Of a stretch of DNA of 64,000 bases, positions 54,437 through 62,793 are shown piece by piece. The position numbers and the translations under genes were made by a program. The stretch is from Pseudomonas aylmerensis (lineage in GTDB: Bacteria > Pseudomonadota > Gammaproteobacteria > Pseudomonadales > Pseudomonadaceae): assembly GCF_001702265.1 (NCBI RefSeq), contig NZ_MAUE01000032.1, forward strand, positions 142,687-206,686, in the 5' to 3' direction. Every line of letters begins with the position of its first letter. Position 1 is the first letter of the stretch. The notes under the pieces were generated by a model. That model saw nothing but the letters and a program-made list of their open reading frames with translations, did no database searches and was not told where the DNA came from.

Positions 54437-55621
54437 ATGACCCGTTCATTCCGCGTCCTCTATATCGGCCTGTTCCTGGTGGTGTTGCTCGCCCTGGGCG
54501 CCTGGTCGATGCGCAGCTTCTTCGGCTTCAGCACCAATGCCGATGCGACCGTGCTCAACGGTCGCTGGACCAAGGCCGTCGAGACCCATTACGACGACCA
54601 GTTCCCGATCAAGCGCCTGGGCACCAACCTCTGGGCCGCGCTGGACTACAAGCTGTTCAATGAAGGCCGCCCTGGCGTCGTGCTGGGCCGCGATCACTGG
54701 TTGTACAGCGACGAGGAGTTCAACCCGGCCGTCAATGAAGACCAGAACCTTGAGGGCAATTACGCGCTGGTCGAAGGCGTGCGCCAGAAACTCAAGGCCC
54801 AAGGCATTCAACTGGTGATGGCAATCGTGCCGGCCAAAGTGCGCCTGTACCCGGAACACCTGGGTGAGGTGAAGCCTGCGAGCATCCACGCCAACCTGTA
54901 CCAGGACTTCCACGCGCGTGTCGCCGCCGACAAGATCATCGCCCCCGACCTGCTCGGCCCGCTGCAACAGGCCAAGCTGGGCGGCAAGCAGGTGTTCCTG
55001 CGCACCGACACCCACTGGACCCCGGACGGTGCCGAAATCGCTGCCAAGCAACTGGCCAAGGTGATTGCCGACAAGGCGCCACTGAACGGCGAGCCGCAGC
55101 GTTTTGTCACCGAAGCCGAGAAGACCGAGCCGCACAAAGGCGACCTGCGTCTGTTCCTGCCGCTGGACCCGCTGTTTGAAAACCTGATGCCGCCTAAAGA
55201 GCCGCTGGAAAAACGCGTCACGCACCTGGCTGAAACCAAAGGCGACGACGCGCTGTTCAGCGACAGCGAAACCCCGGTTGCACTGGTCGGCACCAGCTAC
55301 AGCGCCAACCCCAACTGGAACTTCGTCGGCGCGCTCAAGCAAGCCCTGGGCAGCGACGTCATCAACTACTCCGAAGACGGTCACGGCCCGATCCTGCCGA
55401 TGCTCAGCTACCTCAAGAGCGACGACTTCAAGAACAGCCCGCCGCAGGTGCTGATCTGGGAGTTCCCTGAACGATATCTGCCCGTCAACAACGAAATCGG
55501 TGATGCCGACCCGCAGTGGGTTGCGCAGCTTAAACAAGCCGGTTCGCGCCAACAGAACATGGCACTGAACACCCCAGTTAAACACTCAAAATCCGAGACG
55601 CCCGACCGGGCGCAAAACTGA
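54437..55621 (+). CDS. algJ: Alginate O-acetyltransferase AlgJ
   Basis: A 394-aa protein with an N-terminal signal anchor (FRVLYIGLFLVVLLALGAWS) and a periplasmic SGNH-like domain related to AlgX. Catalytic residues are in LRTDTHWTPDG (Asp, His) and VGTSYSANP (Ser). It relays acetyl groups from AlgI towards AlgX. The C-terminal 20 residues are polar and likely disordered. Confidence 0.95.
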   Translation: MTRSFRVLYIGLFLVVLLALGAWSMRSFFGFSTNADATVLNGRWTKAVETHYDDQFPIKRLGTNLWAALDYKLFNEGRPGVVLGRDHWLYSDEEFNPAVNEDQNLEGNYALVEGVRQKLKAQGIQLVMAIVPAKVRLYPEHLGEVKPASIHANLYQDFHARVAADKIIAPDLLGPLQQAKLGGKQVFLRTDTHWTPDGAEIAAKQLAKVIADKAPLNGEPQRFVTEAEKTEPHKGDLRLFLPLDPLFENLMPPKEPLEKRVTHLAETKGDDALFSDSETPVALVGTSYSANPNWNFVGALKQALGSDVINYSEDGHGPILPMLSYLKSDDFKNSPPQVLIWEFPERYLPVNNEIGDADPQWVAQLKQAGSRQQNMALNTPVKHSKSETPDRAQN

Positions 55622-55637
55622 AAGAGAGGTAACTCAC

Positions 55638-56294
55638 ATGACTTTCACTACTACTCCGCGTCGTCTCGCCAAGACCCTGGCCCTCGTTGCCGGCATGAGC
55701 GTTGTATCGATGTCTGCCTTCGCCGGTGGCGACGCCGCCCTGTACGGCCCAACCGCGCCAAAAGGCTCGAGCTTCGTGCGGGTCTACAACGCCAGCAACC
55801 AGGAAGTCAGCGCCACCGTCGGCGCGACCAACCTGAGCGACGTTGCGCCCTTGGCCAGCAGTGACTTCAGCTTCATGCCCGGCGGTGACTACAGCGCCAA
55901 GGTCGGCAGCCAGACCGTGCCGGTCAAGCTCGCCCCGGACCACTACTACACCCTGGTCAACAACAGCAGCGGCCAGCCGCAGTTGATCGAGGAACCGCCG
56001 TTCAAGAACAAGCAGAAATCCCTGGTGCGCGTGCAGAACCTCAGCGACAAGGCCCTGACCCTGAAGACCGCCGACGGCAAGACCGACGTGGTCAAGTCGG
56101 TGGCCGCCAAAGGCCGTGGCGAGCGCGAAATCAACCCGGTGAAGGTGAGCCTGGCGCTGTATGACGGCGACAAGAAAGTCGGCGACGTGAAGCCAGTGGC
56201 CCTGGAACGTGGTGAGGCAGCGGTGCTGTACGTCACCGGTTCCGGTTCGAGCCTGTCGCCAGTCTGGGTGAAACGCCCAGTGTCGACCCGCTGA
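55638..56294 (+). CDS. algF: Alginate O-acetylation periplasmic protein AlgF
   Basis: A 218-aa secreted protein required for acetylation. The signal peptide ends AFAGG. The mature part (DAALYGPTAPKGSSFVRVYN) has two beta-sandwich-like halves, the second beginning KNKQKSLVRVQNLSDKALTL. There is no catalytic motif; it probably acts as an adaptor between AlgI, AlgJ and AlgX. It lies 16 nt after algJ with GAGAGG before the ATG. Confidence 0.95.
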   Translation: MTFTTTPRRLAKTLALVAGMSVVSMSAFAGGDAALYGPTAPKGSSFVRVYNASNQEVSATVGATNLSDVAPLASSDFSFMPGGDYSAKVGSQTVPVKLAPDHYYTLVNNSSGQPQLIEEPPFKNKQKSLVRVQNLSDKALTLKTADGKTDVVKSVAAKGRGEREINPVKVSLALYDGDKKVGDVKPVALERGEAAVLYVTGSGSSLSPVWVKRPVSTR

Positions 56295-56322
56295 TCAGAT
56301 TTTCGACCGGGCCCGTTCCCCT

Positions 56323-56408
56323 GTGGGAGCGGGCTTGCCTGCGATGGCATCACCTCGGTGTCACTGACACACCGAGTCGTCTGCATCGCGGGCAAGCCCG
56401 GCTCCCAC
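56323..56408. repeat. REP palindrome pair between algF and algA
   Basis: GTGGGAGCGGGCTTGCCTGC faces GCGGGCAAGCCCGGCTCCCAC-type sequence with an internal CACCTCGGTGT/ACACCGAG stem. It occupies most of the gap of about 208 nt before algA. Confidence 0.85.
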
Positions 56409-56502
56409 AGGGGCCGAGGAGCCCAGTCGGACCGAGACAAAAACAAGAGTGAAACGACAAACCTTCGTAGCTCTGACCCAAATCGATTCAAGGAGAAACA
56501 GC

Positions 56503-57954
56503 ATGATCCCAGTAATCCTTTCCGGTGGTAGCGGCTCACGTCTTTGGCCGCTTTCCCGTAAACAGTTCCCGAAACAATTCCTGGCCCTGACCGGCGAGCA
56601 CACGCTGTTCCAGCAAACCCTGGAACGCCTGGTGTTCGAAGGCATGGACAGCCCGATCGTGGTCTGCAACAAGGACCACCGTTTCATCGTCAACGAGCAA
56701 CTGAGCACTCGCAAGCTCGAATGCCAGCGCATCCTGATGGAGCCGTTCGGTCGCAACACGGCGCCGGCCGTGGCCCTCACCGCGATGATGCTGGTGAATG
56801 AAGGTCGCGACGAATTGATGCTGGTGCTGCCGGCCGACCACGTAATCGACGACCAGAAAGCCCTGCAACGCGCCCTGGCCCTGGCCACCGTGGCGGCCGA
56901 GCGTGGCGAGATGGTGCTGTTCGGCGTGCCGGCAACCCGTCCGGAAACCGGCTACGGCTACATCAAGTCGACCAACGATTCGCTGCTGCCCGAAGGCGTG
57001 AGCCGCGTCGAGCAGTTCGTGGAAAAACCCAATGAAAAACGCGCCGTCGAGTTCGTCAAGAGCGGCGGGTACTTCTGGAACAGCGGCATGTTCCTGTTCC
57101 GCGCCAGCCGCTTCCTCGAAGAGCTGAAAAAGCACGATCCGGACATCTACGACACCTGCCTGCTGACCCTGGAACGCAGTGAGCAGACCGCTGACACCGT
57201 GACCTTCGACGAAGCCACCTTCGCCTGCTGCCCGGACAATTCCATCGACTACGCCGTGATGGAAAAAACCCAGCGCGCCTGCGTGGTGCCGCTGAGCGCC
57301 GGTTGGAGCGACGTCGGTTGCTGGGCGTCGCTGTGGGCGGTCAACGATAAAGACGTCAACGGCAACGTCAGCAAGGGCGACGTGGTGATCCAGGACAGCC
57401 GCAACTGCATGATCCACGGCAACGGCAAGCTGGTTTCGGTGATCGGCCTGGACAACATTGTGGTGGTGGAAACCAAGGACGCGATGATGATTGCCCACAA
57501 GGACAAGGTCCAGGGCGTCAAGCAGATGGTCTCGACCCTCAACGACCAGGGCCGCAGCGAAACCCAGAACCACTGCGAAGTCTATCGCCCGTGGGGCTCC
57601 TACGATTCGGTGGACATGGGCGGGCGCTTCCAGGTCAAGCACATCTCGGTCAAGCCGGGCGCGTGCCTGTCGCTGCAGATGCACCACCACCGCGCCGAAC
57701 ACTGGATCGTGGTCAGCGGCACCGCCGAAGTCACCTGTGACGAGAACGTGTTCCTGCTCTGCGAAAACCAGTCCACCTACATCCCGATCGCCTCGGTGCA
57801 CCGCCTGCGCAACCCGGGCAAGATCCCGTTGGAGATCATCGAAGTGCAATCGGGCAGCTACCTGGGCGAAGACGATATCGAGCGGTTCGAAGATATCTAC
57901 GGTCGCTCGACCCCGGTTGAACGTGGCGTATCGGTGAAAACTATCGCGCAGTAA
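56503..57954 (+). CDS. algA: Mannose-6-phosphate isomerase / GDP-mannose pyrophosphorylase
   Basis: A 483-aa bifunctional enzyme supplying GDP-mannose to AlgD. The pyrophosphorylase half begins MIPVILSGGSGSRLWPLSRK (nucleotide-binding GGxGxRLWPLSR), with FVEKPNEKRAVEFV further on. The C-terminal cupin isomerase half has LSLQMHHHRAEHWIVVSGTA with metal-ligand residues. ATG 56503 has AAGGAGA upstream; the open frame back to 56449 overlaps repeat-flanking DNA. Last gene of the alginate operon, followed by a terminator. Confidence 0.96.
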   Translation: MIPVILSGGSGSRLWPLSRKQFPKQFLALTGEHTLFQQTLERLVFEGMDSPIVVCNKDHRFIVNEQLSTRKLECQRILMEPFGRNTAPAVALTAMMLVNEGRDELMLVLPADHVIDDQKALQRALALATVAAERGEMVLFGVPATRPETGYGYIKSTNDSLLPEGVSRVEQFVEKPNEKRAVEFVKSGGYFWNSGMFLFRASRFLEELKKHDPDIYDTCLLTLERSEQTADTVTFDEATFACCPDNSIDYAVMEKTQRACVVPLSAGWSDVGCWASLWAVNDKDVNGNVSKGDVVIQDSRNCMIHGNGKLVSVIGLDNIVVVETKDAMMIAHKDKVQGVKQMVSTLNDQGRSETQNHCEVYRPWGSYDSVDMGGRFQVKHISVKPGACLSLQMHHHRAEHWIVVSGTAEVTCDENVFLLCENQSTYIPIASVHRLRNPGKIPLEIIEVQSGSYLGEDDIERFEDIYGRSTPVERGVSVKTIAQ

Positions 57955-57968
57955 AACAGTCGTACAAG

Positions 57969-58029
57969 AAGCCCTCGCCCAGCCCATTGCGTCCCCTATC
58001 CGCAGTGGGTTGGGTGGGGGCTTTTTTTT
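57969..58029 (+). terminator. Strong Rho-independent terminator of the alginate operon
   Basis: A near-perfect stem of about 21 bp (GCCCTCGCCCAGCCCATTGC pairing with the CGCAGTGGGTTGGGTGGGGG side) is followed by eight T residues. It starts 15 nt after the algA stop. Confidence 0.92.
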
Positions 58030-58050
58030 GAGATCTGCACTGGCTGTTAG

Positions 58051-58114
58051 GGCCCCATCGGGGGCAAGCCCCCTCCCACCTTTGATCTGCGAATAGCTTG
58101 CCCCCGATGAGGCC
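58051..58114. repeat. Palindromic REP-like element after algA
   Basis: GGCCCCATCGGGGGCAAGC and GCTTGCCCCCGATGAGGCC form 19-nt arms with one mismatch around about 26 nt containing CCCTCCCACC. Related to, but distinct from, the GTGGGAGCGGG elements. Confidence 0.75.
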
Positions 58115-58197
58115 GGCACGCCCACCACAGCACTCAAGGTAGCCAATCCCACCTACGCTTAAGTTAGGATGCTCGTTCCCTATTCGAGGTGGTCTCC

Positions 58198-58662
58198 ATG
58201 TTCTTCGGCGTTCTCCTGATCATCACCTGGCTGATCCTCCTGCTGCGCTACCCGGCCAAGGCCCTTCCGGTTTCCCTTGCTGCCTTGGCAGGCCTGGGTT
58301 GCGTGGCCGTCTGGGTGGTCTGGCTGGACAACCGCGAAGCCTCGCAACTGGCGCGCCTGGAACTGCGCATCAGCTATGCCCCGCAGGAATGCCCGGCGGA
58401 CCGCCCATTGAAACTGACCCTGAACAACGGCAACGACGTGCCTCTTACCGAACTGCGCTGGCGCGTCGCGGCCTATGCGCCGGGCGACTCGGTCAACCTG
58501 GCCGACAACGTCTATGCTGCCCCTCGCTATCGCGGCCCCGGCGAATTACAGGCGGGCGCCACCTGGGAAGACTGCCTGCCCACCCCGCCGCTGCGCCCTG
58601 GCTACCGCGCGCAAACCCTGGAATTTCGTGCCGAGCACCTGCAAGGCAGTTTCTCGGACTGA
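58198..58662 (+). CDS. Small membrane-anchored multidrug/hypothetical protein
   Basis: A 154-aa protein of unknown function. Two N-terminal hydrophobic helices (MFFGVLLIITWLILLLRYPA; PVSLAALAGLGCVAVWVVWL) are followed by a periplasmic-looking beta-rich domain (LELRISYAPQECPADRPLKL, TLNNGNDVPLTELRWRVAAY) with two cysteines. The domain resembles an Ig-like sheet. ATG 58198 has GAGG 8 nt upstream. It precedes the SDR gene by 14 nt, so the two are likely co-transcribed. I do not recognise a named family. Confidence 0.75.
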   Translation: MFFGVLLIITWLILLLRYPAKALPVSLAALAGLGCVAVWVVWLDNREASQLARLELRISYAPQECPADRPLKLTLNNGNDVPLTELRWRVAAYAPGDSVNLADNVYAAPRYRGPGELQAGATWEDCLPTPPLRPGYRAQTLEFRAEHLQGSFSD

Positions 58663-58676
58663 CAAAGGACTGATCC

Positions 58677-59489
58677 ATGCCCAACGTACTCATCACCGGC
58701 TGCTCCAGCGGCATCGGCCGCGCCCTGGCCGAGGCCTTCAAGGCGGCGGGGTTCGACGTATTGACCAGCGCCCGCCGCGAAGACGACGTGATCGCCCTCA
58801 ACGACGCCGGCTTCCATGCCGTGCTGCTGGACGTGAACGACGCGGGTGCCCTGCAAACGCTGGCCACGCATCTGGGCGAACTGGATGTGCTGATCAACAA
58901 CGCCGGCTACGGCGCCATGGGGCCATTGCTCGATGGCGGCACTGAAGCGATGCAGCGCCAGTTCGAGACCAATGTATTTTCCATTGTCGGCGTGACCCAG
59001 GCGCTGTTCCCGGCCCTGCGCAAGCGCAAAGGCCTGGTGGTGAATATCGGCAGCGTTTCCGGCGTACTGGTCACACCGTTTGCCGGTGCCTACTGCGCCT
59101 CCAAGGCGGCAGTGCATGCCTTGAGCGATGCACTGCGCATGGAGCTGGCGCCGTTTGGTATCCGCGTGATGGAAGTGCAGCCCGGCGCCATCGATACCCG
59201 CTTTGCGAAGAACGCCGGGGCCCAGGCCGAGCTGTTGATCAATGAGCAGTCACCGTGGTGGCCGTTGCGCGAGGGCATTCGTGCTCGCAGCCAGGCCTCC
59301 CAGGACAAGCCGACACCCGCCAGCCACTTCGCCAGCCAGGTGCTGAACGCGGTGCAACAAGCAACACCGCCACGCTTGCTGCGCGCGGGCAATGGCAGTC
59401 GAGCGCTGCCGTTGATGGCGGCGTTGTTGCCCAAGGGGCTGCTCGAGAAGGTCTTGAAAAAGCGCTTTGGCTTGAGCGGGACGCTTTAA
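58677..59489 (+). CDS. Short-chain dehydrogenase/reductase
   Basis: A 270-aa classical SDR. The cofactor motif TGxxxGIG is read as LITGCSSGIGRALAEAF, followed by NNAGYG, the catalytic Ser in VVNIGSVSG and the YxxxK motif in GAYCASKAAVHALS. The first loop has an Arg after the second strand (TSARREDD), favouring NADP. Substrate unknown. Its stop overlaps the stop of the convergent LysR gene by 4 nt. Confidence 0.9.
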   Translation: MPNVLITGCSSGIGRALAEAFKAAGFDVLTSARREDDVIALNDAGFHAVLLDVNDAGALQTLATHLGELDVLINNAGYGAMGPLLDGGTEAMQRQFETNVFSIVGVTQALFPALRKRKGLVVNIGSVSGVLVTPFAGAYCASKAAVHALSDALRMELAPFGIRVMEVQPGAIDTRFAKNAGAQAELLINEQSPWWPLREGIRARSQASQDKPTPASHFASQVLNAVQQATPPRLLRAGNGSRALPLMAALLPKGLLEKVLKKRFGLSGTL

Positions 59490-60343
59490 CCCTTCATGAA
59501 ATCAATAAACGCCCGCACTTTCAGCGGCAGGTGACGGGTATCCGGGTACAGCGCAAACACGCCTTGTGGGGCGAAGCGATGGTCCGCCAATAGCCGCACC
59601 AGGCGTCCCGACTCAAGGTCATCCTGCACCAGCCATTGCGGCAGTACTGCCACGCCAAGGCCACGCACGGCAAAGGCCAGCAGTACGGCCGCGCTGTCGG
59701 CCACCAGGGCTGCGGGCCCGGCACGGTATGGATGCTCGCCGCCGGCGGGGTCGGTCACGCTCAGTTCCGTCAAGCGGCCGTGGCCCAGTTTGGGCGCAAG
59801 TGCCAACTGATCCAGGGTGTGCACGCCGGCAAACTCGGGCGCCGCCACCGCGAACACGTCGAACGTGGACAACTGCACCGCACGATGGTTGGAATCGAGT
59901 AAACGTCCCAACCGAATCGCCACGTCAAAGCGCTCGGAGATCAGATCCGCGTGGGTGGAGGATGTGGATAAGTGCAGGTTGAGGTCCGGGTGCAGGCAGC
60001 GAAAACGCGCCACCGCAGGGGCGACCACGGCCAGCGCATATTCCACGGTGGTGGTGATGCGCAGGGTGCCCTTGAGCTGGGCCTGTTCGGAGCGCGCCTC
60101 TTCCACGGCCAACTGCGCCTCTTCGAGCACGCGTGTGCAGCGCAGGTAAAAACGCTCGCCGGCATCGGTCAGCGCCAGTTGGCGGGTGCTGCGCGTCAGC
60201 AGGGTGACCCCCAGTTCCGCTTCCAGGCGCTTGAGATTGAAGCTCACTACGGCGCGCGTCTGGCCCAGCAGGTCGGCCGCTGCGGTGAGCGACCCGGCCT
60301 CGACCACGGCCTTGAACGTGTCGAATCGGTCCAGGCTGACCAT
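59486..60343 (-). CDS. LysR-family transcriptional regulator
   Basis: A 285-aa regulator. The N-terminal winged HTH is MVSLDRFDTFKAVVEAGSLT, AAADLLGQTRAVVSFNLKRL, EAELGVTLLTRSTRQLALTD. The rest is a periplasmic-binding-protein-like effector domain (ITTTVEYALAVVAPAVARFR). ATG 60343 has AGGAGG 6 nt upstream. Divergent from an MFS exporter gene with a perfect palindrome just before its start, suggesting it controls both. Confidence 0.92.
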   Translation of the reverse strand: MVSLDRFDTFKAVVEAGSLTAAADLLGQTRAVVSFNLKRLEAELGVTLLTRSTRQLALTDAGERFYLRCTRVLEEAQLAVEEARSEQAQLKGTLRITTTVEYALAVVAPAVARFRCLHPDLNLHLSTSSTHADLISERFDVAIRLGRLLDSNHRAVQLSTFDVFAVAAPEFAGVHTLDQLALAPKLGHGRLTELSVTDPAGGEHPYRAGPAALVADSAAVLLAFAVRGLGVAVLPQWLVQDDLESGRLVRLLADHRFAPQGVFALYPDTRHLPLKVRAFIDFMKG

Positions 60344-60357
60344 CAATTGCCTCCTCT

Positions 60358-60380
60358 TTTGTCAAAATATTTTTGACAAA
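60358..60380. promoter_or_regulatory. Perfect palindrome between divergent lysR and MFS genes
   Basis: TTTGTCAAAA and TTTTGACAAA form perfect 10-nt arms around TAT, 15 nt before the lysR start and 76 nt before the MFS start. Position and symmetry fit the regulator's operator. Confidence 0.65.
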
Positions 60381-60455
60381 CTAGCAGCCAAACCGGCGTA
60401 TCCCAAACGTTGCGTGCGGCCTACCCTGCGCGCTTCACTCGCCGGATCGCGCTCA

Positions 60456-61643
60456 ATGACCTACCGCTCGAAAATCGCCTGGATCTTTCTACTGGGTTTC
60501 GCCCTTGACCTGGTGAACATGTTTGTCGCCACCGTCGCCTACCCGGATATCGGCCACGAGCTGCAGGCGTCGGTGACGCAACTGGCCTGGGTCAGCAACG
60601 CCTACCTACTCGGGCTGACCCTGATCATTCCCTTGAGTGTGTGGCTCGCGGCGCTCATGGGCGAGCGCGGCCTGATCGTGGTGAGCCTGCTGATATTTGC
60701 CGGTGCCTCGGTGCTGGTGGGCCAGGCGGACTCGATTGAAACGCTGATTGGCTGGCGTGCCCTGCAAGGGCTCGGCGGCGGCTTGCTGATCCCTGTGGGC
60801 CAGGCCATGGCGTACCGTCACTACCGCGCGGCAGAGCGCAGCCAACTGACCGCCCGCGTGATGTCGGTGGCCCTGCTGGTGCCCGCCCTGTCCCCGGCGT
60901 TGGGCGGGCTGATCGTCGACAACGTGTCCTGGCGCTGGATCTTCTACGCCAACCTGCCGCTGGCGTTGATCACCCTGCTGCTGGCGAGGCTGTGGATAAA
61001 ACCCGACGTGCCGGCCAGCGTGCGTCCTACCTTGGAGGTGGGCAGCATTTTCAAACAGATCGCCAGCCCGATGCTGCGCACCGCGATGTTGGTCTACCTG
61101 TGCATTCCCGGCGTCTTTATCGGCACCAGCCTGATCGCCATTCTTTACCTGCGCGGCCTGGGTTACGACGCCACACACACCGGCGCCCTGATGTTGCCGT
61201 GGGCACTGGCCTCGGCGCTGGCCATTTGGCTGAGCAAAAAACTGTTCAATCGCTGCGGCCCCAAACCCTTGCTGCTGGTGGGCATGCTGCTGCAATGCGC
61301 CGGCATCCTGCTGCTCAACGAGCCAGGCCTGATCGTGCTCGCCTACGCCTTGATGGGCCTGGGCGGCAGCCTGTGCAGCAGCACTGCACAGACCCTGGCA
61401 TTCCTGGATATCCCCGCCGAGCGCATGGGCCATGCCAGCGCGTTGTGGAATATCAATCGGCAAATAAGCTTCTGCCTGGGTGCGGCGGCCCTCAGTGCAC
61501 TGTTGTCGGCCTTGGATTCCTTCGCCATAACCTTCACGATGGCAGCCGCATTAACCCTGTTGCCTCTCTTTGCAGTGCTGCGCCTGGATGCCTCCACAGT
61601 ACGGACACTGCTTCACCCTGCCAGCGAGCCCCGTCATGATTAA
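60456..61643 (+). CDS. MFS transporter (drug-efflux type)
   Basis: A 395-aa inner-membrane permease with about 12 helices, starting MTYRSKIAWIFLLGFALDLV. MFS features are DIGHELQASVTQLAWVSNAY, motif-A-like WLAALMGERGLIVVSLLIFA, and the exporter motif C-like ALSPALGGLIVDNVSWRWIF. A shorter relative of the DHA2/EmrB group is likely. The open frame extends back into lysR DNA, but ATG 60456 gives the proper start. Overlaps the next ORF by 8 nt. Confidence 0.9.
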   Translation: MTYRSKIAWIFLLGFALDLVNMFVATVAYPDIGHELQASVTQLAWVSNAYLLGLTLIIPLSVWLAALMGERGLIVVSLLIFAGASVLVGQADSIETLIGWRALQGLGGGLLIPVGQAMAYRHYRAAERSQLTARVMSVALLVPALSPALGGLIVDNVSWRWIFYANLPLALITLLLARLWIKPDVPASVRPTLEVGSIFKQIASPMLRTAMLVYLCIPGVFIGTSLIAILYLRGLGYDATHTGALMLPWALASALAIWLSKKLFNRCGPKPLLLVGMLLQCAGILLLNEPGLIVLAYALMGLGGSLCSSTAQTLAFLDIPAERMGHASALWNINRQISFCLGAAALSALLSALDSFAITFTMAAALTLLPLFAVLRLDASTVRTLLHPASEPRHD

Positions 61644-62043
61644 TTACAGCGATTTTTTTGAGGAAGTGATCCAGACCCACGTCGAGATCGAGCAATGGTT
61701 TGCCGGCGTCGCACCCGAAGGCACCCTGCAGAGTCTGCTCGCGCGCTTCTCCCCCGAGTTCAGCATGATCGCTCCCGCCACGGGCGCACGGGTCAATGCA
61801 GCCGGGGTCAACGCGCTGTTCACCCGCCTGGGCGGCATGCGCCCGGGGTTGAAAATCACCTTGAGTGAAATGACCGGCATCGACCGCCACGCACGCGGCG
61901 CCACCGTGACGTATCGCGAGCATCAGATCGACGCCAGCGGCACGCAGACCGACCGCCGTGCCACCGTGGTGTTCGAGAAACAGGCGAGTGGCGCGCTGTT
62001 GTGGCGCCATTTGCATGAAACCTATGTAGCGCTAGCGCAATGA
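61636..62043 (+). CDS. NTF2-like/DUF4440-type small protein
   Basis: A 135-aa protein starting MINYSDFFEEVIQTHVEIEQ. Pattern of an N-terminal helix pair, FSPEFSMIAPATGARVNAAG, then a beta-rich half (RGATVTYREHQIDAS, TVVFEKQASGALLWRHLHET) fits the NTF2-like superfamily. It overlaps the MFS gene (start 61636, MFS stop 61643), so it is co-translated. No reaction can be assigned. Confidence 0.8.
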   Translation: MINYSDFFEEVIQTHVEIEQWFAGVAPEGTLQSLLARFSPEFSMIAPATGARVNAAGVNALFTRLGGMRPGLKITLSEMTGIDRHARGATVTYREHQIDASGTQTDRRATVVFEKQASGALLWRHLHETYVALAQ

Positions 62044-62148
62044 AATAACTGATCGGGCGGATCCTACAAAAAACAGCGAACGGCCTGACTGGTGACGGTG
62101 CTGCGTGAGTGTGTGCCGTTGCGATATCAGGCCCAAGCGCATGATAGG

Positions 62149-62756
62149 TGGGAGCGGGCTTGCTCGCGAAGGCGCTGGATCAGCCCGCATATTTGTTGAC
62201 TGACACACCGTATTCGCGGGCAAGCCCGCTCCCACAGGGAGAGAGGCGTTGTCCATGCTTGCGGTGCAAGGCCCGCCTATTCCAGCCACGCCGCCAAACC
62301 CCAGGCTTCACCGCGATCAAAAAGGTGGGAGCGGGCTTGCTCGCGAAGGCGGTGGATCAGCCAGCATATTCATTGACTGACACACCGTATTCGCGGGCAA
62401 GCCCGCTCCCACAGGGAGAGAGACGTTGTCCACGCCTGCGTCGCAAGGCCCGCCTATTCCAGCCACGCCGCCAAACCCCCGGCTTCACCGCGATCAAAAA
62501 GGTGGGAGCGGGCTTGCTCGCGAAGGCGGTGGATCAGCCCGCATATTCGTTGACTGACACATCGCTTTCGCGAGCAAGCCCGCTCCCACAGAGAGAGAGG
62601 CGTTGTCCATGTCTGCGGTGCAAGCCTTGACTATTCCAGTCATGCCGCCAAACCCCAGGTTTCACCGCGATCAAAAAGGTGGGAGCGGGCTTGCTCGCGA
62701 AGGCGGTGGATCAGCCCGCATATTTGTTGACTGACACACCGTATTCGCGAGCAAGC
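62149..62756. repeat. Tandem REP array, unit 176-177 bp, three full units plus a truncated fourth
   Basis: Units start at 62149, 62325, 62502 and 62679. Each holds an inverted REP pair (GTGGGAGCGGGCTTGCTCGC ... CAAGCCCGCTCCCAC), an internal TGACTGACAC segment and a spacer of about 90 nt with ATTCCAGCCACGCCGCCAAA, ending CACCGCGATCAAAAAG. Units differ by scattered substitutions. The fourth stops at 62756, where an IS element begins within its right REP arm. No gene is present. Confidence 0.92.
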
Positions 62757-62793
62757 TGAACTGGTCAAGTAATCTTGGACACCGATTAAGGTT

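Noticed and set aside
56536..58152. 538-codon minus-strand frame
   Set aside because: Antisense to algA; crosses the operon terminator and the REP-like element, so it cannot be a real gene.
62148..62630. 160-codon plus-strand frame with internally repeated protein sequence
   Set aside because: The apparent protein repeat is only translation of the REP array; all frames through REP copies give the same SRASPLPQ-type peptide.
62149..62756. Possible CRISPR array
   Set aside because: The repeat unit is about 177 bp with internal palindromes and nearly identical spacers, and no cas genes are present; it is a REP/BIME array.
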